Assembly (NCBI RefSeq): GCF_051020955.1
Contig: NW_027476264.1
Coordinates: 1 to 64,000 of the forward strand
Source of the DNA: Megalopta genalis
Lineage: Eukaryota; Arthropoda; Insecta; Hymenoptera; Halictidae
Direction: 5' to 3'
DNA length: 64,000 nucleotides
Shown here: one piece after another, positions 40,541-53,000 of the stretch
Numbering within the stretch: position 1 is the first letter of the stretch
Layout of the letters: each line of letters begins with the position of its first letter
Program-made: the position numbers and the translations under genes
Notes under the pieces: generated by a model
The model's database searches: none
What the model saw: the letters and a program-made list of their open reading frames with translations, nothing else
What the model was told of the DNA's origin: nothing

Positions 40541-40800
40541 AATCCATGCGAAACGAATGGTTTAGCTTCAAATACTTGTGTTATACATGAATTAGCTTCA
40601 ACTGCATGCGAAACAAACGAGTTATCTTCAAATCCATGCGAATCACTTGATTTAGTTTCATGTCTATGCGAAGTAGAAGGCTTAGCTTCAAATCCATGCG
40701 TAACGAATGGTTTAGCTTCAAATGCTTGCGAATATAAGTGATATAGCTTCAAATGCAGGCGAAACAAACAAGTTATCTACAAATCCATGCGAAACACATG
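40534..40800 (+). repeat. Shortened copy of the diverged island
   Basis: Bases 40534 to about 40735 match 31117-31318 (offset about 9,417) with rare variants TGTGTTATACATGAATTAGC and CACTTGATTTAGTTTCATG. The copy then jumps to sequence matching 31476-31540, so roughly 140-150 bp of the source is missing. Confidence 0.85.
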
Positions 40801-43800
40801 ATTTAGCTGCAAATTAATGCGATGAAGAAGGATTAGCTTCAAATCCATGCGAAACAAATGATATAGCTTCAAACGCTTGGGGTGTAGGTGATATAGCTTG
40901 AAATGAAGACTAATCAAACGATTTAGCTTCAAAATTCCCGCGATACACATGATTTAGCTTCAAATACTAGCGATATAAGTGATGTAGATTCAACTGCAGG
41001 CGAAACGAACGTGTTATCTTCAAATCCATGCGAAACACATGATTTAGCTGCAAATCAATGCGAAGTAGAAGGCGTAGCTTCAAATCCATGAGAAACAAAT
41101 GATTTAGCTTCAAACACTTGGGGTATAAGTGATATAGCTTCAAATGCAGACTAATCAAACGAGTTAGCTTCAACATCCACGCGATACACATGATTTAGCT
41201 TCAAACACTTTCGAGATAAGTGATGTAGATTCAACTGCAGGCAAAACGAACGAGTTAGCTTCAAATCCATGCGAAACACATGATTTAGCTGCAAATCAAT
41301 GTGATGTAGAAGGTTTAGCTTCAAATCCATGCGATATACAAGATATAGCTTCAAATCAATGAGATGTAGTAGGTTCGGCATCAAATCCATGCGATATTAG
41401 TGATATAGCTTCAAAAGCAGGAGGAACAAACGAGGTAGCTTCAATTCTATGCGAAACAAATGATTTAGCTTCCAATCAATGCGAAGTAGAAGGTTTTGCT
41501 TCAAATCCAAGCGAAACAAATGATTTAGCTTCAAATACTTGCGATATGAGTGATATAGCTTCAAAAGCTGTAGGAACAAACGAGGTAGCTTCAATTCCAT
41601 GCGAGACACATGATTTAGCTTCAAATCAAAGCGATGTAGAAGGTTTAGCTTCAAATCCATGCGATACACAAGATTTAGCTTCAAATCAATGCGATGTAGT
41701 AGGTTCAGCTTCAAATCCATGCGACATATATGATTTAGCTTCAAATACTTGCGATATAAGTGATATAGCTTCAAAAGCTGTAGGAACAAACGATGTAGCT
41801 TCAAATCCATGCGAAACACATGATTCAGCTGCAAATCAATGCGATGTAGAAGGTTTAGCTACAAATCCATGCAAAACACGTGATTTATCTTCCAATTAAT
41901 GCGAAGTAGAAGGCTTAGCTTCAAATCCATGCGAATCAAATGGTTTAGCTTCACATACTTGTGATATACGTTATTTAGATTTAACTGCTTGCGCAACGAA
42001 CGAGTTAGCTTCAAATCCAAGCGAAACACATGATTTAGCTTCAAATCCAAGCGAAACACATGGTTTAGCTTCAGATCAATGCGATGTAGAAGGTTTAACT
42101 TCAAATCAACGCGAAACAATTGATTTAGCTTCAAACACTTGGGATATAATTGATATAGCTTCAAATGCAGACGAATGAAATGAGTTAGCTTCAAAATCCA
42201 TTCGATACAAATGATGTAGCTTAAAATCAATGCGATGTAGTAGGATTAGCTTCAAATCCATGCGAAACAAACGATTGAGCTTCAAACACATCGGATATAG
42301 GTGATATAGTTTCATCTGCATGCGAAACAAACGAGTTAGCTTCAAGTCCATGCGAAACACATGATTTAGCTGCAAATCAATGCGATGTAGAAGGTTTAGC
42401 TTCAAATCAATGCGAAACACATGATTTAGCTTCAAATCAACTCGAAGTACAAGGCTTAGATTCAAATCCATGCGAAACAAATGGTTTAGCCACAAATACT
42501 TGTGATATACGTTATTTAGATTTAACTGCATGTTAAACGAACGAGTTAGCTTCAAATCCATGCGAAACACATGATTTAGCTTCAAATCAACTCGGAGTAC
42601 AAGGCTTAGATTCAAATCCATGCGAAACAAATGGTTTAGCTACAAATACTTGTGATATACGTAATTTAGATTTAACTGCATGCGCAACGAACGAGTTAGC
42701 TTCAAATCCATGGGAAACAAATGATTAAGCTTCAGATGCTTGCGATATAAGTGATATAGCATCAAATGCATCCGAAACAAACAAGTTAGCTTCATATCCA
42801 TGCGAAACACACGATTTATCTTCAAATCAATGCGATGTAGAAGGTTTGCTTCAAATCCATGCGACACATATGATTTAGCTTCAAATACTTGCGATATAAG
42901 TGATATAGCTTCAAAAGCTGGAGGAACAAACGAGGTGGCTTCTATTCCATGCGAAACAAATGATTTAGCTTCAAATCAATGCGATGTAGAAGGTTTAGCT
43001 TCAAATCCATGCGATACACAAGATTTAGCTTCAAATCAATGCGATGTAGTAGGTTCAGATTCAAATCCTTGCGGCACATATGATTTAGCTTCAAATACTT
43101 GCGATATTAGTGATATAGCTTCAAAAACTGTAGGAACAAACAAGGTAGCTTCAAGTCCATGCGAGAAACATGATTTAGCTTCAAATCAATGCGATGTAGA
43201 AGGTTTAGCTTCAAATCCAAGCGTAACACATGATTTAGCTTCAAATACTTGCGATATAAGTGATATAGCATCAAATACAGGCGAAACGAACGAGTTAGCT
43301 TCAAATCCATGCGAAACACATGATTCAGCTGCAAATCAATGCGATGTAGAAGGTTTATCTTCAAATCCTTGCGAAACACATTATTTAGCTGCAAATCAGT
43401 GCGAAGTAGAAGGGTCGGGTTCAAATCAATGCGATTCAAATGGTTCATCTTCAAATCCATGCGAAAGACATGATTCAGCTGCAAATCAATGCGATGTAGA
43501 AGGTTTAGCTTCAAATCCATGCGATACACAAGATTTAGCTTCAAATCAATGCGATGTAGAAGGTTTAGCTTCAAATCCATACGAAACACATGATTTAGCT
43601 TCAAATCAAATCGAAGGACAAGGCTTTGATTCAAATCCATGCGAAACAAATGATTTAGCTTCAAATCAATGCGATGTAGAAGGTTTAGCAACAAATCCAT
43701 GCGATACACATGATTTAGCTTCGAATACTTGCGATATAAGTGATATAGCTTCAAATACAGGCGAAACGAACGAGTTAGCTTCAAATCCATGCGAAAGACA

Positions 43801-44861
43801 TGATTCAGCTGCAAATCAATGCGATGTAGAAGGTTTAGCTTCAAATCCATGCGAACACATTATTTAGCTGCAAATCAGTGCGAAGTAGAAGGGTCGGGTT
43901 CAAATCAATGCGATTCAAATGGTTGTTCTTCAAATGCTTGTGAAAGACATGATTTAGCTTCAACTGCATGCGAAACACATTATTTAGCTGCAAATCAATG
44001 CGATGAAGAAGGTTTAGCTTCAAATCAATAGAATGTAGAAGGTTTAGCTTCAAGTCAATGCGATGTAGATGGTTTAGCTTCAAATCCATACGAAACACAT
44101 GATTTAGCTTCAAATCAATTCGAAGGACAAGGCTTTGATTCAAATCCATGCGAAACAAATGATTTAGCTTCAAATCAATGCGATGTAGAAGGTTTAGCTT
44201 CAAATCCATGCGATACACATGATTTAGCTTCAAATACATGCGATATAAGTGATATAGCTTCAAATACAGGCGAAACGAACGAGTTAGCTTCAAATCCATG
44301 CGATACACATGATTTAGCTTCAAATCAATGCGATGTAGAAGGTTTAGCTTCAAATCCTTGACATACACAAGATTTAGCTTCAAATCAATGCGATGTAGAA
44401 GGTTTAGCTTCAAATCAATAAGAGGTAGAAGGTTCAGCTTCAAATCAATAGAATATAGAAGGTTTAGCTTCAAATCAATGCGATGTAGAAGGTTTAGCTT
44501 CAAATCCATACGAAACGCATGATTTAGCTTCAAATCAATTCGAAGGACAAGGCTTAGATTCAAATCCATGAGAAACAAATGATTTAGCTTCAAATGAATG
44601 CGAAGTAGAGGGCTTAGATTCAAATCCATGCAAAACAAATGGTTTAGCTACAAATACTTGTGCTATACATTATTTAGCTACAACTGCATGCGAAACAAAC
44701 GAGATAGCTTCAAATCCATGCGAGAAACATGATTTAGCTTCAAATCAATGCGATGTAGAAGTTTTAGCTTCAAAACAATAAGAGGTAGAAGGTTTAGCTT
44801 CAAATCAATATAATGTAGAAGGTTTAGCTTCAAATCAATGCGATGTAGAAGGTTTAGCTTC
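40801..44861 (+). repeat. Mosaic satellite segment
   Basis: This segment includes the long form of the GATTGAGC monomer pair (42275-42335), which keeps the 9 bp lost at 19831 and 32558. It also includes a block at 43700-44030, with a one-base deletion in GCGAACACAT (43851), that recurs at 56815-57110 and 60385-60680. GTTTGCTT is at 42844. No non-repeat DNA was seen. Confidence 0.82.
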
Positions 44862-47599
44862 AAATCCATACGAAACGCATGATTTAGCTTCAAATCAATT
44901 CGAAGGACAAGGCTTAGATTCAAATCCATGAGAAACAAATGATTTAGCTTCAAATGAATGCGAAGTAGAGGGCTTAGCTTCAAATCCATGCAAAACAAAT
45001 GGTTTAGCTACAAATACTTGTGCTATACATTATTTAGCTACATCTGCATGCGAAACAAACGAGATAGCTTCAAATCCATGCGAGAAACATGATTTAGCTT
45101 CAAATCAATGCGATGTAGAAGTTTTAGCTTCAAAACAATAAGAGGTAGAAGGTTTAGCTTCAAATCAATATAATGTAGAAGGTTTAGCTTCAAATCAATG
45201 CGATGTAGAAGGTTTTGCTTCAAATCCATGCAAAACACGTGATTTATCTTCCAATTAATGCGAAGTAGAAGGCTTAGCTTCAAATCCACTCGAATCAAAT
45301 GGTTTAGCTTCACATACTTGTGATATACGTTATTTAGATTTAACTGCATGCGCAACGAACGAGTTAGCTTCAAATCCATGCGAAACACATGATTTAGCTG
45401 CAAATCAATGCGATGAAGAAGGATTAGCTTCAAATCCATGCGAAACAAATGATATAGCTTCAAACGCTTGGGGTGTAAGTGATATAGCTTCAAATGAAGA
45501 CTAATCAAACGAGTTAGCTTCAAAATCCACGCGATACACATAATTTAGCTTCAAATACTAGCGATATAAGTGATGTAGATTCAACTGCAGGCGAAACGAA
45601 CGTGTTATCTTCAAATCCATGCGAAACAAATGATTTAGCTTCAGATGAATGAGAAGTAGAAGGCTCAGCTTCAAATCCATGCGGCACATATGATTTAGCT
45701 TTAAATACTTGCGATATAAGTGACATAGTTTCAAAAGGAGGCGAAACGAACGAGTTAGCTTCAAATCCATGCGAAACACATGATTTAGCTGCAAATCAAT
45801 GCGATGTAGAAGGTTTAGCTTCAAATCCATACGAAACACATGATTTAGCTTCAAATCAATTCGAAGGGCAAGGCTTAGATTCAAATCCATGCGAAACAAA
45901 TGATTTAGCTTCAGATGAATGCGAAGTAGAAGGCTCAGCTTCAAACCCATGCGGCACATATGATTTAGCTTCAAATACTTGCGATATAAGTGATATAGCT
46001 TCAAAAGCTGGAGGAACAAACGAGGAGGCTTCAATTCCATGCGAAACAGATGATTTAGCTTCAAATCAATGCGAAGTAGAAGGCGTAGCTTCAAATCCAT
46101 GCGAAACAAATGGTTTAGCTACAAATACTTGTGATATAGATTATTTAGCTACAACTGCATGCGAAACTAACGAGTTAGCTTCAAATCCATGCGATACACA
46201 TGATTTAGCTTCAAATCAATGCGATGTGGAAGGTTTAGCTTCAAATCCATGCGATACACAAGATTTAGCTACAAATCAATGCGATGTAGTAGGTTCAGCT
46301 TCAAATCCATGCGACACATATGATTCAGCTTCAAATACTTGCGATATAAGTGATATAGCTTCAAAAGCTGTAGGAACAAACGAGGTAGCTTCAATTCCAT
46401 GCGAGAAACATGATTTAGCTTCAAATCAATGCGATGTAGAAGGTTCAGCTTCAAATCCATACGACACACATGAATTAGATTCAAATCAATTCGAAGGACA
46501 AGGCATAGATTCAAATCCATGCGAAACAAACGATTTAGCTTCAAATGAATGCGAAGTAGAAGGCTTGGCTTCAAATCCATGCAAAACAAATGGTTTAACT
46601 ACAAATACTTGTGATAAACATTATTTAGCTACAACTGCATGCGAAACAAACGAGTTAACATCAAATCCATGCGATACACATGATTTAGCTTCAAATCAAT
46701 GCGATGTAGAAGGTTTAGCTTCAAAACGATAAGAGGTAGAAGGTTTAGCTTCAAATCAATAGAATGTAGTTGGTTTAGCTTTAAATCAATGCGATGTAGA
46801 AGGTTTAGCTTCAAATCCATTCGAAACACAAGATTTAGCTTCAAATCAATTCGAAGGACAAGGCTTAGCTTCAAATCCATGCAAAACAAATGGTTTAGCT
46901 ACAAATGCTTGTGATATACATTATTTAGCTACAACTGCATGCGAAACAAACGAGTTAGCTTCAAATCCATGCTATATACATGCTTTAGCTTCAAATCAAT
47001 GCGATGTAGAAAGTTAAGCTTCAAATCCATGCGATACACAAGATTTAGCTTCAAATCAATGCGATGTAGTAGGTTCAGCTTCAAATCCATGCGACACATA
47101 TGATTTAGCTTCAAATACTTGCGATATAAGTGATATAGCTTCAAAAGCTGTAGGAACAAACGAGGTAGTTTCAATTCCATGCGAGACACATGATTTAGCT
47201 TCAAATCAATGCGATGTAGAAGGTTTAGCTTCAAATTCAAGCGTAACACATGATTTAGCTTCAAATACTTGCGATATAAGTGATATAGCTTCGAATACAG
47301 GCGAAACGATCGAGTTAGCTTCAAATCCATGCGAAACACATGACTCAGCTGCAAATCAATTCAATGTAGAAGGTTTAGCTTCAAATCCATGAGAAACACA
47401 TTATTTAGCTGCAAATCAGTGCGAAGTAGAAGGCTCGGGTTCAAATCAAAGCAATTCAAATGGTTCATCTTCAAATACTTGTGAAAGACATGATTTAGCT
47501 TCAACTGCATGCGATACACATGATTTAGCTTCAAATCAATGCGATGTAGAAGGTTTAGCTTCAAATCCATGCAAAACACGTGATTTATCTTCAAATTAA

Positions 47600-49000
47600 T
47601 GCGAAGTAAAAGGCTTATCTGCAAATCCATGCGATACAAATTGTTTAGCTTCAAATACTTGGGATATACATGATTTAGCTTCAACTGCACTCGAAACAAA
47701 CGAGTTAGCTTCAAATACATGCGAAACACATGATTTAGCTTCAAATCAATGCGAAATAGAAGGCTTATCTTCAAATCCATGCGATAGAATTTGTTTAGCT
47801 TCAAATACTTGGGATATACATGATTTAGCTTCAACTGCACTCGATACAAACGAGTTAGCTTCAAATACATGCGAAACACATGATTTAGATTCAAAACAAT
47901 GCGTATTAGAAGGCTTAGCTTCAAATCCATGCGAAACGAATGATTTAGCTTTAAATACTTGCAGTATAAATGAAAGAGCTTCAAATGCAAGCGAAACAAA
48001 CGATTTAGCTTCAAATCAATGCGAAATAGAAGGCTTAGCTTTAACGCCATGCGAATCGAATGATTTAGGTTCAAATACTTGCGAATATGAGGGATACAGC
48101 TTCAAATGCATGCGAAACCAACCAGTTAGCTTCAAGTCCACGCGAAAGACATGATTTAGCTTCAAATCAATGCGACACACATGATTTAGCTTCAAATCAA
48201 TGCGAAGTAGAAGGCTTAGCTTCAAATCCATGCGAAACACATGGTTTAGATGCAAATCAATGCAATGTAGACGGTTTAGCTTTAAATCCATCTGAAACAT
48301 ATAATTTAGCTTCAGATACTTGCGATATAAGTGATATAGCTTCAAACGCAGACGAAACCAACCAGTTAGCTTCAAATCGAAGCAAAACGCATGATTTAGC
48401 TTCAAATGCAGGCGAAACAAATGGCTTAGCTTCAACAACTTGTGATATACATGATTTAGATTCATCTGCATGCGAAACAAACGAGTTAGCTTCAAATACA
48501 TGCTAAACACATGATTTAGCTTCAAACCAATGCGATGTAGAAGGTTTAGCTTCATATCCGCGCGAAACAAATGATTTACATTCAAATACTTGCGATATAA
48601 GTAATAAAGCTTCAAATGCAGGAGAGACAAATGAGTTAGCTTCAAATCCACGCGAAACACATGATTCAACTTCAAATCAATACGATGTAGAATGTTTAGC
48701 TTCAAATCCGCGCGAAACAAACGATTTAGCTTCAGATACTTGCGATATAAGTGATATAGCTTCAAATGCAGGCGAAACGAACGAGTTAGCTTCAAATCCA
48801 TGCGAAACACCTTGTTTCTCTTCAAATCAATGCGAAACACGTGATTTAGCTTCAAATTCATGCGAAACGCATGGTTTAGCTTGATATTCATGCGAAACAA
48901 ATGGTGCTGCTTCAAATACTTGTGATATACATAATTTAGCTTCAACAGCTTGCGAAACAAAGGAGTTAGCTTCAAATCCATGCGATACACATGATTTAGC
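47600..49000 (+). repeat. Diverged sub-block within HOR copy A
   Basis: This contains rare monomers such as ACTTGGGATATACATG, GCACTCGAAAC and CACCTTGTTTCTC that occur almost only here and at 53214-54614. A +1 slip lies at GCGAATATGAGG (about 48083). It resembles the 30.5-32.5-kb island in its level of divergence, yet the two copies of it are nearly identical to each other. Confidence 0.8.
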
Positions 49001-49320
49001 TTCAAATCAATGCGATGTAGAAGGTTTAGCTTCAAATCCATGCGATACACAAGATTTAGCTTCAAATCAATGCGATGTAGAAGGTTTAGCTTCAAATCAA
49101 TAAGAGGTAGAAGGTTCAGCTTCAAATCAATAGAATATAGAAGGTTTAGCTTCAAATCAATGCGATGTAGAAGGTTTAGCTTCAAATCCATACGAAACAC
49201 ATGATTTAGCTTCAAATCAATTCGAAGGACAAGGCTTAGATTCAAATCCATGCGAAACAAATGATTTAGCTTCAAATGAATGCGAAGTAGAAGGCTTAGC
49301 TTCAAATCCATGCAAAACAA
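48016..49320 (-). other. Longest minus-strand ORF in the array (repeat artefact likely)
   Basis: This is a 434-codon open run made of ten-residue units like MDLKLNHVFR. Methionine occurs in almost every unit because CGC ATG GAT is part of the reverse-complement monomer, so a start codon is available everywhere. The run lasts only while the monomers GCTACAAATAC and GAAACTAACG, which introduce TAG in this frame, are absent. A close copy exists at 53630-54874. No domain, signal peptide or non-repeat portion is visible. I regard it as a by-product of a 30-bp repeat and not as a gene. Confidence 0.1.
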
Positions 49321-50053
49321 ATGGTTTAGTTACAAATACTTGTGATATACATTATTTAGCTACAACTGCATGCGAAACAAACGAGATAGCTTCAAATCCA
49401 TGCGAGAAACATGATTTAGCTTCAAATCAATGCGATGTAGAAGTTTTAGCTTCAAAACAATAAGAGGTAGAAGGTTTAGCTTCAAATCAATATAATGTAG
49501 AAGGTTTAGCTTCAAATCAATGCGATGTAGAAGGTTTAGCTTCAAATCCATACGAAACACATGATTTAGCTTCAAATCAATTCGAAGGACAAGGCTTAGA
49601 TTCAAATCCATGCGAAACAAATGATTTAGCTTCAAATCAATGCGATGTAGAAGGTTTAGCTTCAAATCCATGCGATGCACATGATTTAGCTTCAAATACT
49701 TGCGATATAAGATATATAGCTTCAAATACATTCGAAACGAACGAGTTAGCTTCAAATCCATGCGATACACATGATTTAGCTTCAAATCAATGCGATGTAG
49801 AAGGTTTAGCTTCAAATGCATGACATACACAAGATTCAGCTTCAAATCAATTCGAAGGACAAGTCTTAGATTCAAATCCATGCGAAACAAATGATTTAGC
49901 TTCAAATGAATGCGAAGTAGAAGGCTTAGCTTCAAATCAATGCGATGTAGAAGGTTTAGCTTCAAATCAATAAGAGGTAGAAGGTTCTGCTTCAAATCAA
50001 TAGAATATAGAAGGTTTAGCTTCAAATCAATGCGATGTAGAAGGTTTAGCTTC

Positions 50054-53000
50054 AAATCCATACGAAACACATGATTTAGCTTCAAATCAATTCGAAGGAC
50101 AAGGCTTAGATTCAAATCCATGAGAAACAAATGATTTAGCTTCAAATGAATGCGAAGTAGAGGGCTTAGCTTCAAATCCATGCAAAACAAATGGTTTAGC
50201 TACAAATACTTGTGCTATACATTATTTAGCTACATCTGCATGCGAAACAAACGAGATAGCTTCAAATCCATGCGAGAAACATGATTTAGCTTCAAATCAA
50301 TGCGATGTAGAAGTTTTAGCTTCAAAACAATAAGAGGTAGAAGGTTTAGCTTCAAATCAATATAATGTAGAAGGTTTAGCTTCAAATCAATGCGATGTAG
50401 AAGGTTTTGCTTCAAATCCATGCAAAACACGTGATTTATCTTCCAATTAATGCGAAGTAGAAGGCTTAGCTTCAAATCCACTCGAATAAAATGGTTTAGC
50501 TTCACATACTTGTGATATACGTTATTTAGATTTAACTGCATGCGCAACGAACGAGTTAGCTTCAAATCCATGCGAAACACATGATTTAGCTGCAAATCAA
50601 TGCGATGAAGAAGGATTAGCTTCAAATCCATGCGAAACAAATGATATAGCTTCAAACGCTTGGGGTGTAAGTGATATAGCTTCAAATGAAGACTAATCAA
50701 ACGAGTTAGCTTCAAAATCCACGCGATACACATAATTTAGCTTCAAATACTAGCGATATAAGTGATGTAGATTCAACTGCAGGCGAAACGAACGTGTTAT
50801 CTTCAAATCCATGCGAAACAAATGATTTAGCTTCAGATGAATGAGAAGTAGAAGGCTCAGCTTCAAATCCATGCGGCACATATGATTTAGCTTTAAATAC
50901 TTGCGATATAAGTGACATAGTTTCAAAAGGAGGCGAAACGAACGAGTTAGCTTCAAATCCATGCGAAACACATGATTTAGCTGCAAATCAATGCGATGTA
51001 GAAGGTTTAGCTTCAAATCCATACGAAACACATGATTTAGCTTCAAATCAATTCGAAGGGCAAGGCTTAGATTCAAATCCATGCGAAACAAATGATTTAG
51101 CTTCAGATGAATGCGAAGTAGAAGGCTCAGCTTCAAACCCATGCGGCACATATGATTTAGCTTCAAATACTTGCGATATAAGTGATATAGCTTCAAAAGC
51201 TGGAGGAACAAACGAGGAGGCTTCAATTCCATGCGAAACAAATGATTTAGCTTCAAATCAATGCGAAGTAGAAGGCGTAGCTTCAAATCCATGCGAAACA
51301 AATGGTTTAGCTACAAATACTTGTGATATAGATTATTTAGCTACAACTGCATGCGAAACTAACGAGTTAGCTTCAAATCCATGCGATACACATGATTTAG
51401 CTTCAAATCAATGCGATGTGGAAGGTTTAGCTTAAAATCCATGCGATACACAAGATTTAGCTACAAATCAATGCGATGTAGTAGGTTCAGCTTCAAATCC
51501 ATGCGACACATATGATTCAGCTTCAAATACTTGCGATATAAGTGATATAGCTTCAAAAGCTGTAGGAACAAACGAGGTAGCTTCAATTCCATGCGAGACA
51601 CATGATTTAGCTTCAAATCAATGCGATGTAGAAGGTTCAGCTTCAAATCCATACGACACACATGAATTAGATTCAAATCAATTCGAAGGACAAGGCATAG
51701 ATTCAAATCCATGCGAAACAAACGATTTAGCTTCAAATGAATGCGAAGTAGAAGGCTTGGCTTCAAATCCATGCAAAACAAATGGTTTAACTACAAATAC
51801 TTGTGATATATATATTAGTTAGATACAACTGCATGCGAAACAAACGAGTTAACTTCAAATCCATGCGATACACATGATTTAGCTTCAAATCAATGCGATG
51901 TAGAAGGTTTAGCTTCAAATCCATGCCATACACAAGATTTAGCTTCATATCAATGCGATGTAGTAGGTTCAGCTTCAAATCCATGCGACACATATGATTT
52001 AGCTTCAAATACTTGCGATATAAGTGATATAGCTTCAAAAGCTGTAGGAACAAACGAGGTAGCTTCAATTCCATGCGAGACACATGATTTAGCTTCAAAT
52101 CAATGCGATGTAGAAGGTTCAGCTTCAAATTCAAGCGTAACACATGATTTAGCTTCAAATCAATGCGATGTAGAAGGTTCAGCTTCAAATCCATGCGACA
52201 CATATGATTTAGCTTCAAATACTTGCGATATAAGTGATATAGCTTGAAAAGCTGGAGGAACAAACGAGGTTGCTTCAATTCCATGCGAAACACATGATTT
52301 AGCTTCAAATCAATGCGAAGTAGAAGGCGTAGCTTCAAATCCATGCAAAACAAATGGTTTAGCTACGAATACTTGTGATATACATTATTTAGCTACAACT
52401 GCATGCGAAACTAACGATTTAGCTTCAAACCCATGCGAAACACACGATTTATCTTCAAATCAATGCGATGTAGAAGGTTTAGCTTCAAATCAATAAGAGG
52501 TAGATGGTTTAGCTTCAAATCAATAGAATATAGAAGGTTTAGCTTCAAATAAATGCGAAGTAGAAGGTTTAGCTTCAAATCCATACGACACACATGAATT
52601 AGATTCAAATCAATTCGAAGGACAAGGCTTAGATTCAAATCCATGCGAAACAAATGATTTAGCTTCAAATGAATGCGAAGTAGAAGGCTTGGCTTCAAAT
52701 CCATGCAAAACAAATGGTTTAACTACAAATACTTGTGATAAACATTATTTAGCTACAACTGCATGCGAAACAAACGAGTTAACATCAAATCCATGCGATA
52801 CACATGATTTAGCTTCAAATCAATGCGATGTAGAAGGTTTAGCTTCAAATTCAAGCGTAACACATGATTTAGCTTCAAATACTTGCGATATAAGTGATAT
52901 AGCTTCGAATACAGGCGAAACGATCGAGTTAGCTTCAAATCCATGCGAAACACATGACTCAGCTGCAAATCAATTCAATGTAGAAGGTTTAGCTTCAAAT

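Larger units (their letters stand above)
44862..50053 (+). repeat. Second HOR family, copy A (about 5.2 kb)
   Basis: Bases 44862-46616 recur at +5,192 bp (50054-51808), and bases 47218-49320 recur at +5,614 and then +5,554 bp (52832-54874). The change in offset reflects extra monomers near 51.8-52.8 kb in the next copy and a 60-bp loss near 54.65 kb. It contains a 360-bp internal duplication around 44641 and 45001. It is unrelated in register to the 5,308-bp HOR at 1.7-13.6 kb. Confidence 0.88.
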
